From Echinococcus granulosus (lineage: Eukaryota > Platyhelminthes > Cestoda > Cyclophyllidea > Taeniidae): a stretch of DNA of 64,000 nucleotides. The stretch lies in the NCBI RefSeq assembly GCF_000524195.1, contig NW_020170382.1, positions 126,998-190,997 of the forward strand, written 5' to 3'. A program made the position numbers and the translations under genes. Positions 19,681 through 31,060 of this stretch are shown here, one piece after another (the first letter of the stretch is position 1; each line of letters starts with the position of its first letter). Below the pieces are notes generated by a model. That model saw only the letters and a list, made by a program, of their open reading frames with translations, did no database searches and was not told the DNA's origin.

Positions 19681-22600
19681 ATGTGCCGGTGTGAAATAAC
19701 ATGTTACTTACAATGACGTGGTAACTGGTATTGGATAGTGATTGGTGGGTTCTCTAGATCCGTAAGGAGTCAAGAAATAGATAAAATTGCCAAGGTACTG
19801 TCAACTGCAGTGTCTACCATTGTACAGAAGAGGTAGGATTAACTTATATCCAGTAACGTGAGAGTGTGTAAGCGTTACTCGAATTTCTTTTGTATCCAGG
19901 TATGAAGGCAGTCGAATATACCTTCGCTAATCAATTCTTTGAGGACTCGGTAACAGAGAGTGAGAAGTTTGAACTTCCCTCGAAAGGGTTCAGTATCAAA
20001 AAGTCACAGTGGAAGAGTACATAGCCTGCAGATCCCCAGGAACGAGCTAATCTCAGAGTAAGTAAAGACCTCCTTACAATGCTTGAACAATTTACATGAA
20101 TCAGAAACAGGAAACGCCAAGAATCCCCCACAGATTTTAAGTTGAGCCCACTCAAGACCATTGTTAGGAAGGCCTGAAATTAAAGTTATCGCTGAAGTGT
20201 TACGATTTTGATATGTGCCTTCATCGAATGTAGGTGCGCCGCAACTGGGTTACTCGTAGGAGACGTAACTAACAGAAACCCTAACGTTTTTTCAACGATG
20301 CTATTGCGGTCAACCGGTAGTGAGGACGGTCCGATGAGGCATCAAATTCGAACTAATCTGCTTTTGATATTAGCAAATATAGTAAGTAGCTTGGAAAGCA
20401 GCAAATTCAAAAGCCCTGTAGAATTTCCCACCGTATTTCAGTTCAATAATGCTACTATAGGATTATTAGTAGCATCTACTGGCAACATGATCGGTCAAAA
20501 GGAATCCGTGATGCATAATAATACAAGACTTACGGATTCAAATTTACACTATCGGCTCAAACTTTCCTTACACGAAAAAAGGTTTCATCTTCAAAAGGAA
20601 ACATTGAGGGCTGCATCACCCGTTTGACTTTGAGGAAAGTCATAGTGAGCTGGGAAATTATTGCAAATCCAAAAAGAATGTCTTCAATATGACCTTTACA
20701 CGCAAACTTTTCGGCTCATTTTGTGCGGTCTTAAAGATGAAATCTAGATACCAAGCCAATTCATATACATATCATAGATAATACTCCACCTCTAGTTGTC
20801 AAGATAGCCAGTGCAGGTGGCTATTTTCTACAAGAGGAAGTAGGAGCAGCCCTACATGCGCTAGTACAATGACCAGTGCGTTTGAGGAAGATGACAGGTT
20901 TCACGAAGTACTTCTGCATGTTACACTACTCGAAGGGTTGAAAAGTACTCGCGGCTCTGTCCTCCTCGCATTGCAAATGAGCGGAGAGAGGGGACCCGCA
21001 TTCAGCTTGCAGTATCCAAGCCCCTCAAGTGTGATGTAGCAAAAGTAAAAAGGAACAGTGTTAGCTTAGTAGATTGGAAACAGTATTCTTCGGTTGACTT
21101 ACTCTTTTGTTGTGCTACGAACAATAGTAAGTCCAATTAGCTAGCGACAACTCCTGCACTACTGATGACAATTTGAGGGTATTTTCAATACCCACTGGAA
21201 GTGAAGACGGCTAGAAGATGAAAACTGTGGCACAATAGAGAAAGCACACAGATTAATATGGAGTAATACTTGTACCCTGCAAGAGGTAGTCAAACATCCA
21301 GAAGACGCAGTAGTCAGCTGAACTGTAGCCTAGCGAGTGAGTAGGATGAATGAAAAACGAAACGTCCAAATCTAGTACCTGTACTTTGAGTGGCGACGTA
21401 CAGCTTAGTCGTAGTCCTGTCGGTCAAGTAACCGTATATTCGTCATTACATCGTTCTGGCCAACTGGGAGCATTGGACACCATGCGAAGAGATGGGGATC
21501 AAAGAAGCACCTTTTGGAGGATTGAGTGAAGTGAGCTATTTTACAGACATCATTTGTATGATGGCAGTTAATTAATAAACCGATCAACAGGAGCCGACAG
21601 CTTTTTCCCCGATTTTTCACTTAAGGAACAATTTGACTTGACTTATTTGGTCACTCCCTCCACTCAAATATCAAAGTTTGGCATTTTGAAAAGGTAGTGC
21701 TCAGGCTTCGGGAAGAATAACCACCTACCTCTGCTTAGTTTGGCGGTTCTACAGTGAATTGCAATATCCTTTCACCCGGTGGATTGAGCATGTACGTATC
21801 AGGCGACAAAAAAGTTTGTGTGTTGACAGATGACAGCCAACAAGCCTCAAGGGCCATAAATTGGTTGCCCTTAACTATTTACACGTACTTTTGAAAACGC
21901 ATAGTTTGGGTAGGACTATCTGCCGACTGATTGAGGTACCAGTGGTGGGAAAAACTTTTGCGTAGGATTCCAACTTTCAATGAGGGAATCAATCTATCAC
22001 TGATCATCCCTGAACAATCCACTTATTTCTCTTTATGAGGCGTACACCATTGCATGCCTAGACGACCGTGCTTATCTTGTAGACGCAGTCGTCCACCATA
22101 TCTGGCCCTCAACAAGATCGAACATCAAAAGCAGTCAGAACTGATCAACCACGATGCAAGATGCAAGTCCTCTGACTTTATACAGCTTCTCACGTAAGAG
22201 AAAGAGAAGGTGATGCCCCTCACCCTCCGCGTTCACCTCATATCTCACTTCCCCGACATTAGGCAGGCAATCAGATACGCAACAGAACAGACGGTCGTGA
22301 AATAAAAGTGAGATAAAAAAGAAGGTGACCAGGACTAGGTTGGCTGCTTCCGGGGACGAAACGCCTGATAAGAATGGAATTTTCAAACCTGTCTCTTTAG
22401 AAAAGAATCCCAAATTTTCGTGGTGGTTGCTTCAATGAACAAAATATTTGCTGAACCCATCTGTTATCTTTCATCTGGGAGGCGAACGCTATGAATTATG
22501 CATAAGGCTTACATAGATAGCGATAAAAGCAACCACTTTAGCTTTAAGAGTAGAAGAGATTCAAGACGGTGGAAGTTCTATAAGGCTTAGTAGCCCCTTA

Positions 22601-23493
22601 CCTCAGTACAAAAACATCGCCTGGTCTTGTTATCTGCGAAAAAGCAATACTTTCCCCAATTCCCTATACTATGGGTAACTATTATGCAAAAGATGTCATT
22701 CTTTTCATGATGGGGACATTTCTAATGCCATCACCAACTACAAAACTCTCCTTTGCCCTTCAACAAAAGGCAACTGCAACTTGGAGATAGCTTGTTCCAA
22801 GATGTACCGACTGGAAGTTTAAAACATTGCAATCTTTTTGAAAATTGACTCCTCTAGACATGGGTGCTCAAGTATGGAACAAAAAATGGGAGACAACCTT
22901 GTTTGGCCGCATTGTTACATCACCGAAGGCCAAAATATGTCAAAAAAGTGCCCTTAAAACGTTTATCTGAGAGTTTAGGAAGGAAAGCTTCCTAGGATGG
23001 AATATAAAGTCACCTTTTGCCTAGCGCTGACTGTGGCCTTCCTTATTAAGCTGCCTGGTAGGAAGCGATCTTCAGCCAAAATAAAGTACAAAGGCCGGAT
23101 TTCCTTTGGCCCCATAGCTAAAATTGGGGAATAGAAGGGTACAACTATGTATAGCCCACCGTTTGTACACAAGTCGTGCTAAGACATCCTTCCAATTAAG
23201 GTCAACCACGTGACTCCAAGATGTACTCCAGCTGGGGTGGCCTTGTGGCTGGTTTATTATAAAAAAAGTAATAAATCCCCAAGACAGTAGCATGAGGTTG
23301 CTATTCTACATATACCAACTCCACACTTACTGGAACCCATCTCTCTAGTCAACTCCGTATTAAAGATGGGTATTGCCTCGCCGTGCACATAAACACAGTC
23401 CCAAGACTCAGCATTGCGTAGGCCGAGAGTTAGACGACAGTAGAGGTTATAGACAGAGCTGCCAGTGTTCAGATGCTGCTCTCACCATCTATG
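19681..23493. other. Intergenic, no convincing gene
   Basis: The longest open frame here (20208-20627, + strand, 139 codons) has no recognisable domain, no splice or promoter context and a composition like its surroundings. The only structure I can support is one member of a diverged repeat pair at about 22250-22425. The rest is AT-rich sequence with no visible motif. Confidence 0.5.
22250..22425 (+). repeat. Dispersed repeat C, member 1
   Basis: The segment around CGTGAAATAAAAGTGAGATA and GAATGGAATTTTCAAACCTG aligns colinearly over about 170 bp with 32545-32715 (there TGTGAAATATAGGCGAGATA and GAATAGAATTTTCAAGCTTG). No terminal repeats or coding capacity seen, so the element class is unknown. 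Confidence 0.45.
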
Positions 23494-23593
23494 NNNNNNN
23501 NNNNNNNNNNNNNNNNNNNNNNNNNNNNNNNNNNNNNNNNNNNNNNNNNNNNNNNNNNNNNNNNNNNNNNNNNNNNNNNNNNNNNNNNNNNNN
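23494..23593. other. Assembly gap, 100 N
   Basis: Run of exactly 100 N in the intergenic region; true length unknown. Any upstream exon of the 23.84-kb candidate gene could fall here. Confidence 0.99.
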
Positions 23594-23699
23594 AGTAAAG
23601 AGGCTCTCATACGACTCACTCAAGGAGTGCATGTTGCGTTGCCTTAAGTAGGGACTTGGTAGAGGGTAAACAACGATGATAAGGATTTCTTAAGACTAA

Positions 23700-23810
23700 G
23701 CCTTGTATCGTCTTCCTCCTCCTCCCCTCTCCTTTGCTCCCTCTCTCTGTCTTGGCCAATCAGAAAGCGTCCCTGGGGGCGTGAGTTGGTATTTTGATCA
23801 CTTGTACTCA
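23700..23810 (+). promoter_or_regulatory. Possible promoter upstream of 23838 frame
   Basis: Pyrimidine-rich block (about 23710-23750) followed by CTTGGCCAATCAGAAAG (CCAAT box 23756-23760) and a GC-box-like GGGGGCG. Position fits the candidate exon 80 bp downstream; motif evidence only. Confidence 0.25.
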
Positions 23811-23837
23811 GGCGTGGAGTGATAACGGAAAGGGATT

Positions 23838-24047
23838 ATGAAAGGCAAAGTTATTTCTCTCTTACAGGATCCTCTATCATCAGCATCGGCATCAGCACCA
23901 CTGCTTTATACATGTGATGAGATCAAGTGGGAGTTATCAACTTTTCATGTGACGCATCCAGCTCTCGAAGTAGTCCAGAAATGGTTTCGAATTCATGATG
24001 CGATTCGGCATCTTCGTCCACCTCAAACGAAGTGGAAATTAAAGAAG
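23838..24047 (+). CDS. Candidate 5' exon of an unrecognised gene
   Basis: Open frame from ATG (23838) to a donor AAG|GTAGCT (24047). The segment from 23868 is also bounded by a good acceptor (CTCTCTTACAG), so the true exon may be 23868-24047 (60 codons, phase 0 at both ends). The translation (CDEIKWELSTFHVTHPAL, VQKWFRIHDAIRHLRPPQ) has globular-protein composition. Upstream are a CCAAT box (23756-23760) and a pyrimidine-rich stretch. I could not identify the following exons, and the frame stops four codons past the donor. It could also be a decayed gene fragment. Confidence 0.3.
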
Positions 24048-25019
24048 GTAGCTTAAGCCCACTGCCCAAAGAAAATGTTTCCCCGTTTTGACGATTTCTT
24101 ACTCAACTCGACTTCCGCAATGACTGCACAAAGTGGGGGGAAGATTCATCAGAATTTGTATTTCAACATCCGCACAACACTTAGCTTAGTTTTCCGTGTG
24201 TTTGGTCCGTAAAAATGTGGTTAATTATTAACCTAGTTACACTTGCCCATACATTCCTTAACTTAGAACAATGATTAGCATACTAGGGATTGACGCCCAT
24301 GTAACAAACGGCTGTTGGGTGTGAATAATGCATTCAGGAGTCGCGTGGCCTTAAAATGGCCAACTTTATTTTTAGAAGAAAACTAGCGATGGAAACTGCT
24401 CCTTCCATTAAAACAACGGCGACAAAAACGTGAAAACGTTTGACACCATATCCACATGCCACTAGGCTCCAATAGGCATCAAATATTCTTGTCTTAATTG
24501 TGATACAGGTGATATAAGGAGGCTATTTGATCAGCTAACAAACCACAAAACCTTATTTTAGATAACACAAAGCAAGACTACTCAATCCAACAGCCTAAGC
24601 AACGCATATTTTGGGATACAAGGGAGGCAACACACTGCGGTACCGTTGAACAGCAAAGTACCCTGCACTGCCGTAAGCCTGAGTGGAGCAACTCATGCCC
24701 TGTCGGAAAAATGCGACGGAAACACAGCACACATGGCCATACGCCTAAGAGCGAGAGAACCAACCATTAGCCAGGCCGCCGGATTCAATGCGTCATCTCG
24801 GTGTGGGCGCCACTGCCACCTTTTGATTGGCTGCCATTCGTCTGCATTGTGTGCGCACGTTGGGCTGACACTCAACTCTCGCATTTACAAAGCCATGGCG
24901 AAATCACGCAAGTAAGGTTTTAGTGTCACTGCATTCGGTTGTCCCGCTTTGAGGTCGAAACTGTCCTAAATTTTGAATAAGATCAGAGAGTGCTTACTAA
25001 AATTAACTTCAGACACAAG

Positions 25020-25216
25020 TGACGTACATCCTGGATGCTTTGTTTAGCTTTGGTCACGTAGGCACTTTGGGGTCCGCCGATTGTACTTAAGCTTGGCTCC
25101 AAGACTTTTGGCCCACGCCGGTGACCCCTCTCCCAGCCCTCCTGTGTGTCGGCAACTCACTTTCTTTCCTAGTATTATAACTTCTTTCGTCTTCAGGAAG
25201 GACTGGGGACGCCACA
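25020..25216 (+). repeat. TRIM copy 2, left LTR
   Basis: Contains TGTTTAGCTTTGGTCACG, CGCCGATTGTACTTAAGC and CTTTCGTCTTCAGGAAGGAC; ends CCACA before the primer binding site. Confidence 0.68.
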
Positions 25217-25684
25217 TTGGTGGCAGCGGTAAGCAAACCCGATCATAAAGAATAAACACCCCGATATCTATCACTGAATGCTGAAAATTCATGCACCGGA
25301 AGAAGGCCATATGTTGCGGATAGAAGAATCTGTGGCGACCCCTAACAGAAGGATCGAAAATGACGTCTACGCTCAACAGCTACCCCAATCCCGTATTCTA
25401 CAGGAATGCTATTAAATCCTGAAGCAACAATAGTCGTGGCCGTGAACCATCTGTAAAAGTTCGTTGCGGTGCTATCTACAGTATCCGCATAAAGATGTCA
25501 ATTAGGTGAATACGTGATACCTCCTCCACTTCCCTCTTAGCTGCATAGAACCCGGTTAGATTGATACAGCTGGGCAGCACTAAAGTGAAACTACAACAAC
25601 GCGGTCGGCTCTTGGATACTTCTGCTTGCAAAGCGCTGACTACGTTGTGATGGCTGATGCGGGATGTTGGCCAAGGGTGAAGGG

Positions 25685-25884
25685 TGCTATATAACACTTT
25701 GATCACTTGTTTACTTCTTCGTTTTGGTTTCGCGGGCACTTAACACTACGTCGATTGTACTTCCACTGGGCGGCATGGCTTCTGGGTCACGCCGGCAGTC
25801 TCTCAGCCTTCCTGTACGTCAGCAATACCCTTTCCTCTATAGCACTACGACTTACGTCTTCGGGAAAGATTCGAGGGCGCTGTA
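25685..25884 (+). repeat. TRIM copy 2, right LTR
   Basis: Begins TGCTATATAACAC after the polypurine tract and contains TGTTTACTTCTTCGTTTTGG, GTCGATTGTACTTCCAC and TTACGTCTTCGGGAAAG, colinear with the left LTR. A TATA-like TATATAA sits at its start and may act as the element promoter. Confidence 0.68.
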
Positions 25885-27124
25885 ATTGATGTAGATGATT
25901 TTGTAGGATTTTGTGGTATTGAGCACTTGAAATCCCCTTAAGCATCTAAAAGTGATCTAAGATAGTGGAGACAATGTCGGAGCGTCATATACATCCAAGA
26001 AAATGAAAAACTTGATCATATTATCTTGAATAAGTAGGGCATTGATTCCGTCAAAGATGATCAAAATCGAAGTCCCTGGCACTTCCAATTGCAACATACC
26101 TCGGAATCCATCCCCAAATCGTACATTTTATTTCTGCTATTGCTCATGCACTCAGTTCTTTAAATAACAATTTTATTTCGTTAATCATAATTTACCAACC
26201 GATTCCGCACCTCTTGATGAAATCCACACGTCCAACATATTCTTCTAGAAATTCCATTGTATCCTATCAATTGCTTTGTCCAACTCCCTCCTTAATGCTA
26301 CACTGATTTCCCCTAAAATACCTTCATGTTTTTTTTCTGTTATGGGTTGGTGCTCATAAGCTGGAACTCGAATCCTGTCGAGGTCCCAACTCCCTTAACC
26401 AGGTGACAATGCCTTTGATACAAACGGCTTTGTTTACCAACAGGTATTGGTAAGCACATGTCAAAAACCAACCGACCAGTGGAGGACGCCGTACACACCA
26501 GCGAGATTTGAGTCTCCTGTACTTGAAGCACTTGATTCCCCTCGGCTTTATGATGGTTATCAGCCCACTTAAAGTACATCTGCATGTGATATCAGCCAAT
26601 CAGAGGGGACCGACCGAGGACATGACGTTCTAGGGAGTTCCAAAATGAACCATGAAAATGAAAACTTCCAGATAATCGAGACAGAGACGTTTCCTTTGTC
26701 TGCAAACATTCTCAGCATACTATCTCCAAACAAGTGTTATTCTACCGCTGTTGTCATTTTCCCTTGTTTTCCCAAGAATATTTTCGGGCAAATCATGCTG
26801 GAAGTTTCGTGGGCTTGCATAATGTGCATGTAAATCCAACTGAACCCAAAATTATGCGCTCTGGAACTGATGAGAGAGTTAAAAATCAGGTCGAAATATG
26901 TTCGATTTTCAAGATATGAAGAAATCGGGATAAAGCGCTACGCTTCAAGTTACGAGACAAACTGAAGGGGTCGTTTACAAGCCGTCACTAATTTATGGGT
27001 AGAAAGAAAATAACTAGTCCTAATACATAATTACTTGGCTCCATCTTTCCAGATCACATGGCGACCACTTCGGTGACACCAGTGATTTCTCAACACCCCT
27101 ACTCCCTGAAGAGTTTACTAAGCC
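25885..27124. other. Intergenic, nothing recognised
   Basis: Between TRIM copy 2 and the solo LTR. Overlapping minus-strand frames of 81 codons near 26340-26599 have no family resemblance. No RNA gene or promoter seen. Confidence 0.5.
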
Positions 27125-27285
27125 GGATTAAGGCTTTAACAGTTTGTTTAACTCTACTTTGGACTACATGGGATCCTATCGCACCATAAATGGCACTTCC
27201 GTTAGGCTGGGACCTCTCGGCCCTTCAGTGCGCCGGTAATACATGCGGCTTCCAACGGCTTGATTAGCGACTCGAGATGGATAGC
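27125..27285 (+). repeat. Probable solo TRIM LTR
   Basis: Contains CTTTAACAGTTTGTTTAACT, GGCACTTCCGTTAGGCTGG and CAGTGCGCCGGTAATACATG, in the same order as in the full LTRs, with no partner nearby. It lies about 640 bp upstream of the SRPRB start codon and in the same orientation. Both ends are approximate. Confidence 0.5.
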
Positions 27286-27924
27286 TAGATTCAATGTAAG
27301 ATTCGTGCACTCTTATAAGAATTCTATTTTACAACATAAGTCTTCTTCAAGTCCGTCTTGTGAATCAATAGGTTTTAAAACAGGACACTCTACAGAGCAG
27401 AGCCCTAAATGAATGTCGTCATCTTATTAAGCAAGACTAACATCTAAAGAAAACTTCGTGTGATTTAGGGTCACCTGGAGTATAGAACAGAAACACAATT
27501 TGGTAAGCAGCTAAAATTTGGAGGAATACAGCAGCAGTATCTGAGCTTGAAGCAACATTTAGTACAAAATTCGTGCTAATTTTACCAATGACATTTACCT
27601 CACGCTTGCTAGCCAAATGTTAAAAGTAGTTAATGAATTATTTCCAGATACTGTGTTGCGTTCTAGGTTTAGCATAACTACCGTGATTTGGTTTCTCACT
27701 ACATCCATTTTCGTATTTTCAGTATTAGCAAATATTATAAGACGTGTCCATCTTCCCTTCCCTATTTGTTAGCATAAGTCAACAATGCCTGTCTATTTAA
27801 AAGAATCAAATTTAACAAGCAAAAAATCTTCACGAAGCCACAAAAATTACTTGGACTGTTGAGGTATGTTTAAGTCGATATTTAGCCACGCGGATCCGTT
27901 GGTTATTTACGCATTTATTTCGCG

Positions 27925-28757
27925 ATGCTCTATGTTGTTTTGGGCATCGTCCTTATCACTTTGTTTCTATTGGCATATTTTTGCATTGGATCTACTAGGA
28001 GATCCACTGTTCTTATAACGGGTCCTTGTGATGCTGGAAAAACTTCTCTCTTAATTATGCTCGCACATAAGAGGAACGCAATGACTTTCACATCTCTTAT
28101 TCCAAATGTTGAAGACTATGAACTACGAATGAAAGTAAATAGTGCCAGCTTTCACTCCCTTAGAATTTGAGGAAATTGAAAATTGTTGATGTTCCCGGTC
28201 TGGAGAAACTTCGATTTGAATGCATTAATAAGCAGAGAGCTAATACTGGGCAAGTCCTCATTTTTCCCCTAATCAAACTTATAGTGGCGTTATTTTTGTC
28301 ATTGACTCAACAAGTATTCAAAATACATTAAAGGACACGGCCGAATATCTCTTCGACTTGATGACAAATGCTACTCTTGCGCGGTCTCGTGCACCATTCC
28401 TCATTCTCTGTAACAAGAATGACCTACCCGATGCTAAGGATGCTGTTTCCATTGAACAAATGTTGGAAACAGAATTGTAAGTACTTACTTAACCCACCCT
28501 TGTTCTTGATATCGAAGATGTCGATTTACCTATTTTATGTGCTGCCTTTTTTGTTATTCAGAACCACGCTGTGTCGCACAAAGGCAAATGCACTGGCTGG
28601 TCTAGACGGCCACCAGGAGCTCCGTGTGCCTCTCGTGAAGAAATCGGGTGAGAAGTTCTTGTTCGCAGAGTGCAAACACCATTGCGTCACCTTTGCTACC
28701 TGCTCCGTCACATCAACCGATATCAGTCCCGTTCGTCTTTGGCTAGAACGTTTGTGA
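27925..28757 (+). CDS. SRPRB: Signal recognition particle receptor subunit beta
   Basis: Anchors the SRP receptor alpha subunit in the ER membrane and is an ARF/SAR-type GTPase (family knowledge). Exons 27925-28134, 28164-28249, 28285-28476 and 28562-28757 join in phase (0, 2, 2) to a 227-residue protein. One membrane segment at residues 3-21, then G1 GPCDAGKTS (33-41), G3 DVPG (79-82), G4 NKND (142-145) and a G5-like TCS near the C-terminus. Human SRPRB is somewhat longer (about 271), mainly at the N-terminus and an internal loop. The start is the ATG directly before the membrane segment. Intron 2 is only 35 bp and has a GC donor (GG|GCAAGT). A possible ATTAAA polyadenylation signal lies at 28809-28814. 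Confidence 0.9.
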
Positions 28758-30718
28758 AAATAATATTTTTCTCAGTCTGATTTTTCCTACGCAAAAGTGG
28801 GTTATTTTATTAAAAGGTGTAAAATTTTTGAGGGAGGGGAGTTGTCTCCTATGTCTTCTTTACTTTTTGGGAGCATTCGGTGCAAACTTTCCCCCAATGT
28901 CTGCCTCATTGCTGCGTTACATGGTGGGAAGATATCCTCCATGAACACTGGTCTTTTTACTCACAGTCCGTTGATCTAACCCATTTCCCCACCTATTTGC
29001 CTCAATGGTTTCGTGACTCGATGTGGCACTCTTTCTTATGCTTAGTGGACGGACCGTGGAAACCGCCCAGAAATTTCCTGTCTTAGCGTAGATCACACTA
29101 CTGTACATTAAAGAGTCACCAACGGGGGAGATTTAATTTTAGCGTACAAAAAAGGGAAAGAGGTGCGGACACGATTGGGGTCTCCTGGTTCAAAATAGGA
29201 GAGCAAAGCGACAGGGGTCGGATACCAATCTAGGAAATGCCACTCCGCCGGAGTCCGGTCGCCCTTCGTTATGCTTACGGACTTACTATCCTGCTTCGTT
29301 GCTCCGCTGATTAATCGGGAATCTTTTACTTCCAGGCTGGATCACTTAACTTAAGCCGAACGGTTTGTCTTCTCACCCGTTTTTGGGAACTCTTGGAGTT
29401 TGCTTTCCTTTCGTCAGAATAGTTACGCACTACTGCTTTGTTTTTAGTAAATGTTTAACCTGTTTTAATACCCCTCAGTTGCAGGTGTATTGCCGCCCTG
29501 ACGTGTTCCAATTTTACCTAGTTTTATAAAAAAAAAAGACTGAAAAATAGCATTCCGGAACTCTCAGTCCCATGCGTTTAATGATCTTGGCTCCCGACCT
29601 ACTAAAGTTTCATCGCCATAGTTACGCCACCTCAAATGCTTTAAAACGGCGTTTTTAGTTTGCGTAATTTAGTAGGAATTTTAAGTCCGAATCCAAGTGA
29701 TCTAAATTCATTCACTCGGCTACTTGGTTATCATTTGGCTATTACCATTGTTGAACTAACCTCATAAATACCTTAAGGTCCCTATTATTTACTCTGCACA
29801 AACTTAGCAGAACTTTTTTCAGTGGTTATTTCTCCCATTTTAATACTTGCTAAGTAAAGTTATATTAATTCTTACTCCAAAATGCTGCCAAATGTCTATG
29901 TGCCCAAGGTCAATTATATACGGACTTTTCAGAATACTGAAGGTTACTTCTAGGTAGATGTTTGACTACAGTTAATGTGTGAAATTTAGAGAGGTTTTTG
30001 TTTTAATTTATCTAGGTCATCCATCTCTGACTTGTTAATAATGCTTTATTTGCGTTAGGTCCCCAAGCTTTTGAAGACAACATCCAAACATTAGAAATGT
30101 AAATTGTTAATCTAAGGCAATTTTACGGTCACTTTTTTCCCTTTTGGTTTTAATGAAACCACTCTTGAGCCCCTGGTCTATTTTTTGTTCCCATTCTTTA
30201 GTGATACGCTTTCTGCTATTATAGCGGACTTTGTAGCGCTAGGTATGTGCTAGTATCTCCAGTGAGGGTACCTTAGTCTCGCACAAATTACCATTTTAAT
30301 CGGAGAAGATAGAAGTGGAGAAGTCTTGTAGAAGCAGAATTCACTTTGCTTGTAAACAAACTGTTCAAACGCCCTTCTTTAATGCATAGTCCCAGTAGCG
30401 GCCGTGACATGAGGCAGCAAACGGAGCTTAGTCACGCCACGCACTGCAAATTCTGATAAATCACAGCCTTGTAATGTCACTACCCAAGGACCTCATGTTT
30501 GTTCACTTACTGTTTTCTCCACCATGACTGAGCTTTGAGTAATAATTCGGGTCCATCGTTTAAAATATGTGTACTCGGATCAGAGCACAATAACGTGACA
30601 TGCCTTATGTCATTGTTTTGATTCATTTGTTTTGATGTTGGTAATTCTTTAAACTTACTTTTCGGCCATTTAGATTAATTTAATTGAAAACTTCTGTGTT
30701 TTGTCTCCCATATCCTAA

Positions 30719-31060
30719 GGTGCCGGAAAGACATCCTTGATGATGTGAACCATCGTGCTTAAAAATAAAACATACTTTGTCTTTTTGGAAGGACAGAAAG
30801 TAATGTCTGATATTGTAGAAGCCTGATTTAGCGATGAGATGATATAGCCCTGGTTGAGCTTTAAAAGACAGAGAAGAGGTTGGTCTTCCAAAAATCGTGT
30901 CAAAAGTTGCTGGAAAAAAGTTAAAATGGATTTTTTCTGGTAGGATACACTTATGCGCAATGTTTAATTCTTTTTTTAAAGAACCTTTGACTTGCAGCTG
31001 GTTTTAGTTGAAAGTATCGGTGATGGATTTCAGCCAATGGCAAGGGTATTCATGGTGTTA
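30719..31060 (+). pseudogene. GTPase P-loop relic, possibly SRPRB-derived
   Basis: GGTGCCGGAAAGACATCC reads GAGKTSLMM then a stop, followed in frame by LKNKTYF. SRPRB reads DAGKTSLLIML..KRNAMTF at the same place. About 250 bp further (from 30992) the text LQLVLVESIGDGF could correspond to the KIVDVPGLE strand. The homologous gene is 2.5 kb upstream on the same strand, so a decayed tandem copy is possible, but the match is short. Confidence 0.25.

Larger units (their letters stand above)
25020..25884 (+). mobile_element. TRIM-like LTR element, copy 2
   Basis: LTRs at 25020-25216 (197 bp) and 25685-25884 (200 bp) flank a 468-bp non-coding interior. The primer binding site TGGTGGCAGCGG (25218-25229) is complementary to a tRNA 3' end of type CCGCTGCCACCA; the polypurine tract AAGGGTGAAGGG (25673-25684) abuts the TG of the right LTR. 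The interior shares GGCCATATGTTGCGG and ATCTGTGGCGACCCC-like blocks with copy 1. I see no clear target-site duplication. Confidence 0.72.

Noticed and set aside
20208..20627. 139-codon + strand frame
   Set aside because: No domain resemblance, no promoter or splice context, composition like flanking non-coding sequence; the length is within chance for this window.
23373..23651. Frame spanning the second N run
   Set aside because: Artefact of the assembly gap.
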